Below, in pieces: positions 56,373-64,000 of a stretch of DNA of 64,000 nucleotides. The translations under genes and the position numbers were made by a program. The stretch lies in assembly GCF_030553055.1 (NCBI RefSeq), contig NZ_CP130713.1, forward strand, positions 2,976,001 through 3,040,000, in the 5' to 3' direction. A model generated the notes under the pieces. That model searched no databases. It was not told the origin of the DNA and was given only the letters and a program-made list of their open reading frames with translations. The stretch is from Streptomyces sp. XD-27. Lineage in GTDB: Bacteria > Actinomycetota > Actinomycetes > Streptomycetales > Streptomycetaceae. Position 1 is the first letter of the stretch; each line of letters opens with the position of its first letter.

Positions 56373-58694
56373 ATGCCCAGATTCAGCATCGTCATCGCCG
56401 CCTACCGTGTGCAGGGCTATCTGCGAGCGTGCCTGGACTCCGCTCTGAACCAGTCGTTCCGCGACATCGAGGTGGTGGCGGTCGACGACTGCTCACCGGA
56501 CTTCTGCGGAGCCATCATCGACGAGTACGCGGCCCGCGACAGCCGCGTCGTCACGGTCCACCAGCCGGTCAACTCCGGCCCCGGGCACGCCCGCAACGCC
56601 GGCGTGGAGCGGGCCACCGGCGACTACCTGCTCTTCCTCGACGGCGACGACACGCTCGCACCCGGCACCCTCCAGGGGCTCGCGAACCGGCTCCAGCTCA
56701 CCGAGGACCCCGACATCCTCTACTTCGACCACGTCCGCACCTACTGGACGGGCCGCCGCGACCGCAGCCTCTTCGGCGACCTGCTGGCCTCGGCGGGCAC
56801 GGACGTGTTCAGCATCCTGGAACGGCCCGAGTTCCTGCGGCTGTTCGCCATGTCGTCCAACCGCGTCTACCACCGGGGCTTCTACACCCGGCACGGCTTC
56901 GCGTTCAGCGAGGGCATCTACGAGGACGCGCTGCTGTCGTACATCACGATGCTGACGGCGCGCCGGATCGCCTGCGTGGACCTGGTCGGCCTGGAGTACC
57001 GGCAGCGGCGCACCGGCGCCAGCACGCGCAGCCCGGGCGAGGAGCACTTCGCCATCTTCCGGCAGTACGCCCGGTTGTTCGCCTTCCTCGACGGCAACCC
57101 GCACCTGGAGCCGCTGCGCCCGGCCCTCTTCGAACGCGCCGTCTCCCACTTCCTGTTCTGCCTCGGCAACCCGGCGCGGGTCGCCAAGCGGGACCGGGCC
57201 CGCTACTTCCGGCAGGCCGTCGACTGGTACCAGGACCACCTGCCCGCGCGATTCACCCCGCCCCCGGAGGACAGCGCCCGGTTCAACGCGCTCGCCCGCG
57301 GCTACTTCGCCCTGTACCGGGCGCGCGAATTCCCCGTCCGGTACGGCAAGGCGCTCCGCCGCCTCAAGCGCACCGTCCGCCGCCCGCTGGCCGCCCGCGC
57401 CAAGCGCCTGCTGTACCAGTTCCATCTGCGGCTGCCGATCGACGAGGACCTGGCCGTCTACTCCGCGTACTGGAACCGCGGCGTCCTGTGCAACCCGGCG
57501 GCGATCTACTACAAGGCGCGGGAACTGGCCCCGCACGTGCAGGGGGTGTGGGTGGTACGCCAGTCCGAGGTCGCCAACCTGCCCGAGGACGTGCCGTACG
57601 TGGTGCCCGGCACGCGCGCCTACTACCGCGTCGTGGCCCGCGCCAAGTACCTGATCAACAACGTCAACTTCCCCAACGACCTGGTCAAGCGCCCGGGCAC
57701 GTTCCACGTCCAGACGCTGCACGGCACCCCTTTGAAGTCCATGGGCCTGGACCAGCAGCACTATCCGGCCTCGGGCGGCGGCATGAGCTTCCGCAACCTG
57801 CTGCGGCGCGTCGACCGCTGGGACATCGTGCTCTCCTCCAACCAGCACTCCAGCGAGATCTGGGAGCGCGTCTACCCGTCGTCGTACACGCTGCTGGAGA
57901 CGGGTTACCCGCGCAACGACGTGCTCTTCACGTCCACCACGGACGACGTGGCCCGCATCCGCGCCGAACTGGGCATCCCCCCGCACCGCGCCGCGATCCT
58001 CTACGCCCCGACGCTGCGCGACTACGAGCCGGGGTTCACCCCCCGCCTGAACCTCGCCCGGCTGGCCCGAGCCCTCAGCCCCGATTCGGTGCTCCTCGTC
58101 CGCGCCCACTACTCGTACGGGATCCGCCCCGAGCTGGCGGAGCTCCAGGAGGCAGGCGTGGTGATCGACGTGTCCCGCCACCCCTCGGTGGAGGAACTCC
58201 TCCTGGCCTCCGACGCACTGATCACGGACTACTCGTCGATCATGTTCGACTACGCCATCCTGAACCGCCCCATCGTCATCCACGCCGACGACTGGGACGT
58301 CTACCGGGCCACCCGCGGCGTCTACTTCGACCTGCTGTCGGGCAAGCCCGGCGAGACCCCGGGCGCGGTGGCCCGCACCGAGGACGAACTGATCGCCGTC
58401 TTCCACGAGGGCCGCTGGAACGACGCCGAGGCCGCCGCGCTGCGCGCCGCGTTCCGGGAGCGCTTCTGCCGGTTCGACGACGGCCGCGCGGCGGAACGGG
58501 TGGTACGGGCGCTGATGCCGTGCGAACTCCCGGAGGAGCCGGACGGACCGGAAGGGCCGGACGAGGGGCGGGGCGGCGGCCAGGTCGGCTACCAGGGCGG
58601 CCACGAGGGCCAGGGCCAGACACCGTGGGAGACAACGGCTCCGCCGCCCCAGGCCGCCGCCCCGACCCAGGCCCCGCAGCCCCTGAACGGGTGA
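56373..58694 (+). CDS. GT2 plus CDP-glycerol glycerophosphotransferase-like fusion, intact
   Basis: 773 aa from the ATG at 56373 with GAGGAG upstream. Residues 1-230 GT2: 'MPRFSIVIAAYRVQGYLRAC', 'YLLFLDGDDTLAPGTLQG', 'GIYEDALLSYITML'. Linker about 280-380. TagF-like domain: 'PAAIYYKARELAPHVQGVWV', 'YLINNVNFPNDLVKRPG', 'QTLHGTPLKSMGLDQQHYP', 'ALITDYSSIMFDYAILNRP'. Low-complexity Q/P/G tail. Full-length template for its frameshifted neighbour and for the copy at 62528. It likely builds a teichoic-acid-like or polydiglycosylphosphate wall polymer (family knowledge plus inference). Confidence 0.93.
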   Translation: MPRFSIVIAAYRVQGYLRACLDSALNQSFRDIEVVAVDDCSPDFCGAIIDEYAARDSRVVTVHQPVNSGPGHARNAGVERATGDYLLFLDGDDTLAPGTLQGLANRLQLTEDPDILYFDHVRTYWTGRRDRSLFGDLLASAGTDVFSILERPEFLRLFAMSSNRVYHRGFYTRHGFAFSEGIYEDALLSYITMLTARRIACVDLVGLEYRQRRTGASTRSPGEEHFAIFRQYARLFAFLDGNPHLEPLRPALFERAVSHFLFCLGNPARVAKRDRARYFRQAVDWYQDHLPARFTPPPEDSARFNALARGYFALYRAREFPVRYGKALRRLKRTVRRPLAARAKRLLYQFHLRLPIDEDLAVYSAYWNRGVLCNPAAIYYKARELAPHVQGVWVVRQSEVANLPEDVPYVVPGTRAYYRVVARAKYLINNVNFPNDLVKRPGTFHVQTLHGTPLKSMGLDQQHYPASGGGMSFRNLLRRVDRWDIVLSSNQHSSEIWERVYPSSYTLLETGYPRNDVLFTSTTDDVARIRAELGIPPHRAAILYAPTLRDYEPGFTPRLNLARLARALSPDSVLLVRAHYSYGIRPELAELQEAGVVIDVSRHPSVEELLLASDALITDYSSIMFDYAILNRPIVIHADDWDVYRATRGVYFDLLSGKPGETPGAVARTEDELIAVFHEGRWNDAEAAALRAAFRERFCRFDDGRAAERVVRALMPCELPEEPDGPEGPDEGRGGGQVGYQGGHEGQGQTPWETTAPPPQAAAPTQAPQPLNG

Positions 58695-58985
58695 GCCGGA
58701 AGCGGGCAGGGGCAGCGGGCCGATGGCAAGGGAGTGTGCCGCTATTGCGGGGCTTGTCGGGGGCTCAATAGGGCACGAGGTGGTGTGCGTGTGCGCCCTG
58801 GCGTGATTCCTCTCTCCTTCCTATCGTCAAGAGCGGCATTGCGCCGCCCGGCCACCGGCCTGTGAATGGCCCTTCGGGTTCCCCCACTGCCTTGCGGCGG
58901 CGTCTTGCCGATCCCATGCGCCCCAGTCCGTCATGCGTGCACGCGGTAACGACAGCACCCGGCAACAGCTGAACTGGAGGAGACC

Positions 58986-60062
58986 ATGCCGCAGGACATC
59001 GCGCTCGACATCCCCTTCCCCTCGCGTATCAGTTCCGATGCGCCGAGGGCCCGTGCGCTCAATCTGGAATGGCTGACCTCGGAACGGCTGCTGACCAGCC
59101 AGGAGAACGTGGACAGGTATCTCAGCTGGAATCTGTCGGACCTGGCGGGCCGGTTCCACCCGGATGCCGTCGGCGACGACCTGGTCCTGGGACTGCAACA
59201 GCAGACCTTCTATTTCTTCGTCGACGACCTGTTCGACAGCTACCTGGGGGACGACCCCCACAGTGCCTACTCGTTATGCCACGAGCTGGCGAGCCTGGCT
59301 CGGCAGAGGTCCACACGTCCCACGTTCCCGCTGGCGGAGGTCTTTCTCGACCTGTGGGCCCGCAGCTGCGAAGGCATGTCCCATGCCTGGCGGGAACGCG
59401 CGGCACGCAACTGGGAGCAGTTCTTCCTGAGTTATGCGGCGGAGGCGGCGAACCGCAGGTCCGGCGCGGTGCTCGGTCTGGAGGTCTACATGAAACTGCG
59501 GCGGATCTCGATAGGGGCGCAAGGGGTCCTCGATCTCACGGAGCGCTGCGGCCATTTCGAGGCGCCCGCCGAGGTACACGAGAGTTCCTGCGTCCGGGAA
59601 ATGCGGGACCTGACCGCCGAGATCGTCATCCTCACCAACGACCTCGCTTCACTGGAAAAGGACGAAGCGAACCAGGAGCCGAACAACACGGTCCTGCTCC
59701 TGTCCCTGGAACGCCGGATCTCCAGGGACAAGGCGATCGAGTGCCTTCGGAACATGGTCCGAGAACGGATGGCGCGCTTCGCGGCACAGGCCCGAGCAGC
59801 CGAGCAGATATCCGACCTCCTCCCACTCAACCGGCGGCAGCGCCGCGGTGTCGCGCGTTTCATCGCCGCCAACCGGACCGTTATGCGCGGCAACTACGAC
59901 TGGGGTCGGTTCTCCAGGCGATACGACCGGAGCGGCGTGCGGAACGTCCGCCGCTCCCCGCGGATCGAAGACCGGGTGTCCACCACTCCGTACGACAAGT
60001 ACACGAGACCACGAGGGAAGACGGTCTCGTGGCAGCCGGACGCGGCGACGAGCGCCACATGA
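58986..60062 (+). CDS. Class I terpene synthase
   Basis: 358 aa from the ATG at 58986 with GGAGGAG 5 nt upstream. Metal-binding aspartate motif 'FFVDDLFDSYLGDD' (DDLFD) near residue 79, NSE triad 'LTNDLASLEKDE' near 217, and the C-terminal arginine-tyrosine in 'YDWGRFSRRYDRSG'. All catalytic signatures are present, so it should cyclise farnesyl- or geranylgeranyl diphosphate in the cytoplasm. The product cannot be told from sequence. No prenyltransferase or P450 is adjacent. The 291-bp leader (58695-58985) shows no clear promoter, and the gene interrupts the glycopolymer block. Confidence 0.92.
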   Translation: MPQDIALDIPFPSRISSDAPRARALNLEWLTSERLLTSQENVDRYLSWNLSDLAGRFHPDAVGDDLVLGLQQQTFYFFVDDLFDSYLGDDPHSAYSLCHELASLARQRSTRPTFPLAEVFLDLWARSCEGMSHAWRERAARNWEQFFLSYAAEAANRRSGAVLGLEVYMKLRRISIGAQGVLDLTERCGHFEAPAEVHESSCVREMRDLTAEIVILTNDLASLEKDEANQEPNNTVLLLSLERRISRDKAIECLRNMVRERMARFAAQARAAEQISDLLPLNRRQRRGVARFIAANRTVMRGNYDWGRFSRRYDRSGVRNVRRSPRIEDRVSTTPYDKYTRPRGKTVSWQPDAATSAT

Positions 60063-60575
60063 TCAGGCTGTGCGACGGAGCGTCAGGACACGCGTGGTGC
60101 TGCCGTCGTCCTCGGTGATGTCCCGGGCGCGCTCGAAGCCGATCTTGGCGAGCAGCGCCAGCGAGGGGGTGTTCTGCGCGGCCACGGTGGCGTGGACCTC
60201 GGTCAGTCCGAGGGTCTCGAAGCCGTAGGCCGCGATCGCCCCCGCCAGCTCCGTCCCCAACCCGGAGCCCCACGCCTCGGGAGCCAGTGCGTAGACGATC
60301 TCGTGGCCGTCGACGGCGTCGGTCCGCTTGATCTCGGCGTGCCCGACGAGCGCACCGTCCCTGCGGACGGCCCAGACATCGAAGAGGTTCCGGGCATAGA
60401 CCTTCGTGAAGATCCGCCCGAACAGGGCCCGGTCCGCCGCTTCGGAAACGGGGCCGTCGCCCATCCAGCGGGACACGCGCGTGTCCTGGAACAGCGCGAC
60501 GAAAGCCTCTTCGTCTTCCGGGGTGTACGGCTCCAGAAGGAGGCGGTCGGTACGGAGAGTCGGGGTCGGGACCAC
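60063..60575 (-). CDS. GNAT-family N-acetyltransferase (RimJ/RimL type)
   Basis: 170 aa from a GTG at 60575. 'LRTDRLLLEPYTPEDEEAFV', 'GALVGHAEIKRTDAVDGHEI', acetyl-CoA loop 'PEAWGSGLGTELAGAIAAYG', then 'VHATVAAQNTPSLALLAKIG'. RimJ/RimL-like order with the typical late 'N..S..L..K.GF' motif. The substrate is unknown. Abuts the convergent terpene synthase stop with no space; the two share no operon. Confidence 0.9.
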   Translation of the reverse strand: MVPTPTLRTDRLLLEPYTPEDEEAFVALFQDTRVSRWMGDGPVSEAADRALFGRIFTKVYARNLFDVWAVRRDGALVGHAEIKRTDAVDGHEIVYALAPEAWGSGLGTELAGAIAAYGFETLGLTEVHATVAAQNTPSLALLAKIGFERARDITEDDGSTTRVLTLRRTA

Positions 60576-60664
60576 GGGCGACGACGCTACCCAGGCCGCA
60601 CCCGCCCGGCAATCGGCTTTCCGCACCCAGCGTGCATGCTCTCCGGCTGCCGTCCGGCGGGCCA

Positions 60665-62239
60665 TCAACGCGCGTACAGCGTCAGCGTCCCGGCCGCCAG
60701 GCACAGTGCGAACACCGGCCGGAACCCCTCGCGTAGCGCCCGTGCCTTCGGGCCCCGCACGCCGCCCGGCTCCGAGAGCACCCATACGCGCGGCTCGCCC
60801 GCCAGTCGTGCCGCCAGGTCGCCCCGGGCCGCTTCGCGGCCGTACAGCGTGCCGGAGGAGGGGCCGTCCGCGTCGAGGGCGATGTCGCGCAGGCCCGCGA
60901 CCTGGTGCGGGTACGCCAGCGCGGCGCGGCGAGCGTACGGCGGGGCGTACAGCACCGCGTCGCCGGGGCGGGTGGCGCGGCCCAGTTCGGCGGCCGCGAG
61001 CGCGAGGTCGTCCGCGCGGGCCGCCGGGCCGCGTTCGCGGGCGTGGAGGGGCAGCTGCCAGAGGAACGCGGCGGCGATCGCGACGCAGCCCACCGCCGCC
61101 GTCCCCCGCCGCGACGGCAGCGCGGAGGCGATGCGTTCCGCGCCCGCCGCCGCGAGCAGAGGTACACCCGCCAGCGCGAAGAACAGGTAGCGGTCGAGGA
61201 ACAGGGCCTCGCGCTGGGAGGCGGCGAACAGCGTCACGGGCGGTACGAGCGCGAGCGGAAGCGCGACGGCCGGTACGGACAGCCGGCCGACCGGCCGGGG
61301 CGGACGGGCCAGGGCCACCGCCGCCAGCAGCAGATTCACCGTCAGCACCAGGCCACTCGGGCCCGCGAAGCCGTGGAGCAGCGCCCGCGCCTGCGGGAGG
61401 CCGGGAACGGGTATCCACGAGACCTGTGCCGCCTGGCCATGGGAGACCAGCAGCAGCGGCAGCAGCGCGGCGAGCGCCGCGCCCGCCGCCGGGGCCCAGC
61501 GGCGCCACACCGCGCCGGGTACGCGCGCCGCCAGCAGCGTCGCGGCATGGGCGGCCAGGAGCAGCACCGCGCAGACGTGCGTCAGCGCGGTGAGGGAGGT
61601 GACGGCTCCGTACGCGATCCATCGACCCGCGCCGGCCGCATCCCTCGCACCCCTGCCCGCGGCGTCTCCCGTACCCGCGCCGTCTGCCTTACCCGCGCCC
61701 TCAGCGACTCCCGCGCCCGCGCCCCCGCACGCCCCCTCCACGTCGCCGCCGTCCCCCACCTCCCGCTCGACCGCGTCGATCAGCAGCCACGTCGCCAAGG
61801 CCGCGCCCAGCGCCACCAGGGCGTACGAGCGGCCCTCCTGGGCGTAGTGGCCGACCATCGGCGTCGCCGCGTACAGCAGCCCCGCCCATATGCCCGCCCG
61901 GCGGCGGCCCGTCAGCCGGTGGCCCGTCGCGGCGACCAGGCCGGCCGTGCACACGGCGGCCGCCACGGACGGGAGCCGCAGTGCGATCTCGTCGGCGCGG
62001 ACGGCGAGTACGGCGTGCATCAACACGTAGTAGAGGCCATGGACGGCGTCCACCGTGCCCAGCAGCTCCCACAGCTGCGGCACCGTGCGCCGTGCCGCCA
62101 CGTACGTCGCCGCCTCGTCACGCCACATCGCGCGTCGGTCGAGTCCCCACAGCCCGAGCGCGAGCATGACACCCATCGGCACCAGGGCGACGACGCCCGC
62201 ACCGGCCGGGAAGGCCGTGCGCCGCGAAGGAGACCGCAT
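60665..62239 (-). CDS. GT39/PMT-like membrane glycosyltransferase
   Basis: 524 aa with about ten membrane helices. The first outer loop has the catalytic-type acidic residues 'LDRRAMWRDEAATYVAARRT' (DE pair near residue 42). 'GRSYALVALGAALATWLLID' follows near 150. A glycine/alanine-rich loop at about 170-200 is low complexity. Such enzymes use polyprenyl-phosphate sugars outside the membrane. Position inside the glycopolymer block supports a wall-sugar role. Confidence 0.85.
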   Translation of the reverse strand: MRSPSRRTAFPAGAGVVALVPMGVMLALGLWGLDRRAMWRDEAATYVAARRTVPQLWELLGTVDAVHGLYYVLMHAVLAVRADEIALRLPSVAAAVCTAGLVAATGHRLTGRRRAGIWAGLLYAATPMVGHYAQEGRSYALVALGAALATWLLIDAVEREVGDGGDVEGACGGAGAGVAEGAGKADGAGTGDAAGRGARDAAGAGRWIAYGAVTSLTALTHVCAVLLLAAHAATLLAARVPGAVWRRWAPAAGAALAALLPLLLVSHGQAAQVSWIPVPGLPQARALLHGFAGPSGLVLTVNLLLAAVALARPPRPVGRLSVPAVALPLALVPPVTLFAASQREALFLDRYLFFALAGVPLLAAAGAERIASALPSRRGTAAVGCVAIAAAFLWQLPLHARERGPAARADDLALAAAELGRATRPGDAVLYAPPYARRAALAYPHQVAGLRDIALDADGPSSGTLYGREAARGDLAARLAGEPRVWVLSEPGGVRGPKARALREGFRPVFALCLAAGTLTLYAR

Positions 62240-62403
62240 ACGCCGATCTTCGGTAGGGGGTGGGTTCCGGGCATGTCAGGCAGCCGGATGGCTCAACCAC
62301 TCACCCGGTCGGCCGCCGCACCCGCAACGCCCATCGCCTTGGTGCGCCCTGCCCGCCGACTGCCGTACGCCATCGCGCCCCCTCCCCATCGGGACGATTC
62401 GCC

Positions 62404-62420
62404 TATATCACCCTATAGTG
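62404..62420 (+). promoter_or_regulatory. Possible promoter of the third GT2-TagF gene
   Basis: CTATA-tcaccc-TATAG followed by T: the only AT-rich patch in a GC-rich gap, giving a good TATAGT -10 at 62415-62420, about 108 bp before the start. No TTGACA stands at the matching -35. Below it lie imperfect GAGCAAGAACGTGAGCACGA repeats (62432-62480). It also reads as a small operator. Confidence 0.35.
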
Positions 62421-62527
62421 AGCAAACACGCGAGCAAGAACGTGAGCACGAACGCGAAGCAAGCACGTGAACAAGCACTGGACGGCCCCCACCTCGTTCC
62501 CGACGCGCGTCACACCCGAGGAGCGCC

Positions 62528-64000
62528 ATGCCTCGATTCAGCATCGTCATCGCCGCCTACCGCGTGCAGGGCTACCTCCGCGCCTGCCTGGACTCCGCGC
62601 TGACCCAGTCGTTCCACGACATCGAGGTGGTGGCCGTCGACGACCGCTCCCCCGACCACTGCGGCGCCATCATCGACGAGTACGCGGCCCGCGACCCGCG
62701 CGTCGTCCCCGTCCACCTGCCCGTCAACTCCGGCCCCGGCCGGGCCCGCAACGCCGGTGTGGAGCGGGCCACCGGCGACTACCTGCTCTTCCTCGACGGC
62801 GACGACACCCTCGCCCCCGGCACCCTCCAGGGGCTCGCCGACCGCCTCACCCTCAACGAAGACCCCGACATCCTCTACTTCGACCACGTCCGCACCTACT
62901 GGTGGGACCAGGCCGAGCCCAGCCTCTTCGGTGAACTCCTCGCCTCCGCCGGTACCGACGTGTTCTCCGTCCGCGACCGGCCCGAATTCCTGCGGCTCTT
63001 CGCGATGTCGTCCAACCGCGTCTACCACCGCGGCTTCTACACCCGGCACGCCTTCGCGTTCAGCGAGGGAATCTACGAAGACGCCCTGCTCTCCTACAAG
63101 ACCATGCTGACGGCGCGGCGAATAGCCTGCGTCGACCTGGTGGGGCTCGAATACCGGCAGCGGCGGACCGGTGCCAGCACCGGCAGCCCCGGCGAGAAGC
63201 ATTTCGTCATCTTCGACCAGTACGCGCGGCTCTTCGCCTTCCTCGACGACCAACCGCACCTCGACCCGAAGCACACGCTGCGCCCGCTGCTGTTCGAACG
63301 GGCCGTGTCCCACTTCCTCTTCTGCCTCGACCGCCGCACCCGGGTCGCCGCGGCGGACCGGCGCCGCTATTTCCGCCGGGCCGCCGCGTGGTACCGCGCG
63401 CACCTGCCCGCGGACTTCACCCCGCCCGCCGACACCAAATGGCGCTTCAACGCGCTCGCGTGCGGCTCCTACGTCCACTACCGGGTACGGGCGCTGTTCG
63501 CGCGGTCGGGCGACGCGGCCCGCAAGCTCCGGCGGATCGTCCGGCGGCCCCTGGCCGTGCGGGCCAAGCGGGCGCTGTACAAGCTCCATCTGCGGCGGCC
63601 CGTCGACCCGAACCTGGCCGTCTACTCCGCGTACTGGGACCGCGGCGTGCTGTGCAACCCCGCGGCGATCTACCACAAGGCGAAGGAACTGGCGCCGCAC
63701 ATCCGCGGCGTATGGGTGGTCCGCAAGTCCGAACTCGCCTCGCTCCCGGACGGCGTGGAATACGTCGTCCCGGGCACCCGGAAGTTCTATCGGGCGGTGG
63801 CCCGCGCCAAATACCTCGTCAACAACGCGAACTTCCCCAACGACGTGGTCAAACGGCCGGGCACCGTCCATCTGCAGACCCTCCACGGGACGCCGCTCAA
63901 GTGCATGGGACTCGACCAGCAGCGCCATCCCGCCGCGAGCGGCGGAATGAGTTTCCGCAACCTCCTCAAACGCGTCGACCGCTGGGACTACGTCCTGTCC
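62528..64000 (+). CDS. GT2 plus CDP-glycerol glycerophosphotransferase-like fusion, right end outside window
   Basis: 491 codons visible from the ATG at 62528. Very close to the 56373 copy: 'MPRFSIVIAAYRVQGYLRAC', 'LFLDGDDTLAPGTLQGLAD', 'FLRLFAMSSNRVYHRGFYTR'. The TagF-like part is present up to 'GGMSFRNLLKRVDRWDYVLS'. The DYSS motif lies beyond the edge. Compared with 56373 the linker before the TagF part differs most. Third member of the local family; its own promoter is plausible because the GT39 gene upstream runs the other way. Confidence 0.92.
   Translation, partial: MPRFSIVIAAYRVQGYLRACLDSALTQSFHDIEVVAVDDRSPDHCGAIIDEYAARDPRVVPVHLPVNSGPGRARNAGVERATGDYLLFLDGDDTLAPGTLQGLADRLTLNEDPDILYFDHVRTYWWDQAEPSLFGELLASAGTDVFSVRDRPEFLRLFAMSSNRVYHRGFYTRHAFAFSEGIYEDALLSYKTMLTARRIACVDLVGLEYRQRRTGASTGSPGEKHFVIFDQYARLFAFLDDQPHLDPKHTLRPLLFERAVSHFLFCLDRRTRVAAADRRRYFRRAAAWYRAHLPADFTPPADTKWRFNALACGSYVHYRVRALFARSGDAARKLRRIVRRPLAVRAKRALYKLHLRRPVDPNLAVYSAYWDRGVLCNPAAIYHKAKELAPHIRGVWVVRKSELASLPDGVEYVVPGTRKFYRAVARAKYLVNNANFPNDVVKRPGTVHLQTLHGTPLKCMGLDQQRHPAASGGMSFRNLLKRVDRWDYVLS

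Overview
The window is a piece of a high-GC actinobacterial chromosome and almost certainly Streptomyces. Codon third positions are overwhelmingly G/C. Typical Streptomyces families are present: an NnaR-type uroporphyrinogen-III-synthase-like regulator, an LAETG wall protein, PkaA/PkaB-like kinases, and fused GT2-CDP-glycerol transferases. The order prfB, ftsE, ftsX, S41 protease, smpB, ssrA is the conserved Streptomyces order as I recall it. No tRNA, rRNA or CRISPR array was seen.

Layout. (1) 1-2703: nitrate/nitrite block, nnaR (cut by the left edge) and narK. (2) 2704-27767: a 25-kb polymorphic-toxin island. It holds three full-length Rhs genes with WXG100/T7SS-type N-termini (2965-7835, 9374-14173, 21906-26591), each followed by a candidate immunity gene. 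Between the second and third lies a graveyard of promoterless rhs C-terminal fragments, orphan toxin or immunity genes, an IS5-family element (17451-18300) and an IS110-family element (about 19345-21043). Base composition drops in the graveyard and in the toxin/immunity tips. (3) 27764-33288: LysR regulator divergent from an MFS transporter, a D-Ala-D-Ala carboxypeptidase and a surface protein. (4) 33401-43548: core block, ssrA, smpB, S41 protease, ftsX, ftsE, a small zinc-ribbon membrane protein, an LAETG protein, prfB and two membrane Ser/Thr kinases. (5) 44137-53870: a giant FHA-EccC-like/FtsK ATPase and a sugar ABC importer without its ATPase. (6) 53993-64000: three paralogous GT2-TagF-like polymerases, a terpene synthase, a GNAT acetyltransferase and a GT39-type membrane transferase.

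How the island works (inference). Each Rhs shell carries a secretion domain at its N-terminus and a variable toxin after a PxxxxDPxGL-type autocleavage motif. The gene behind it protects the producer. Rhs-B is coupled to an SseB-like gene and a WXG100-like gene. A 14-bp near-palindrome, best copy ATCGTCTGGACGAT, lies before all three operons and suggests joint control. The promoterless fragments look like displaced toxin tips kept with their immunity genes. One is a recognisable TreTu (EF-Tu-targeting) toxin followed by a TriTu-like immunity gene.

Caution. Frame comparison shows at least six single-base losses, all in homopolymer runs and all in the same direction (Rhs-A one, Rhs-C three, TreTu one, the first GT2-TagF gene one). 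A seventh is possible in an ABC permease. They may be real decay or base-calling undercounts, so the pseudogene labels are provisional.
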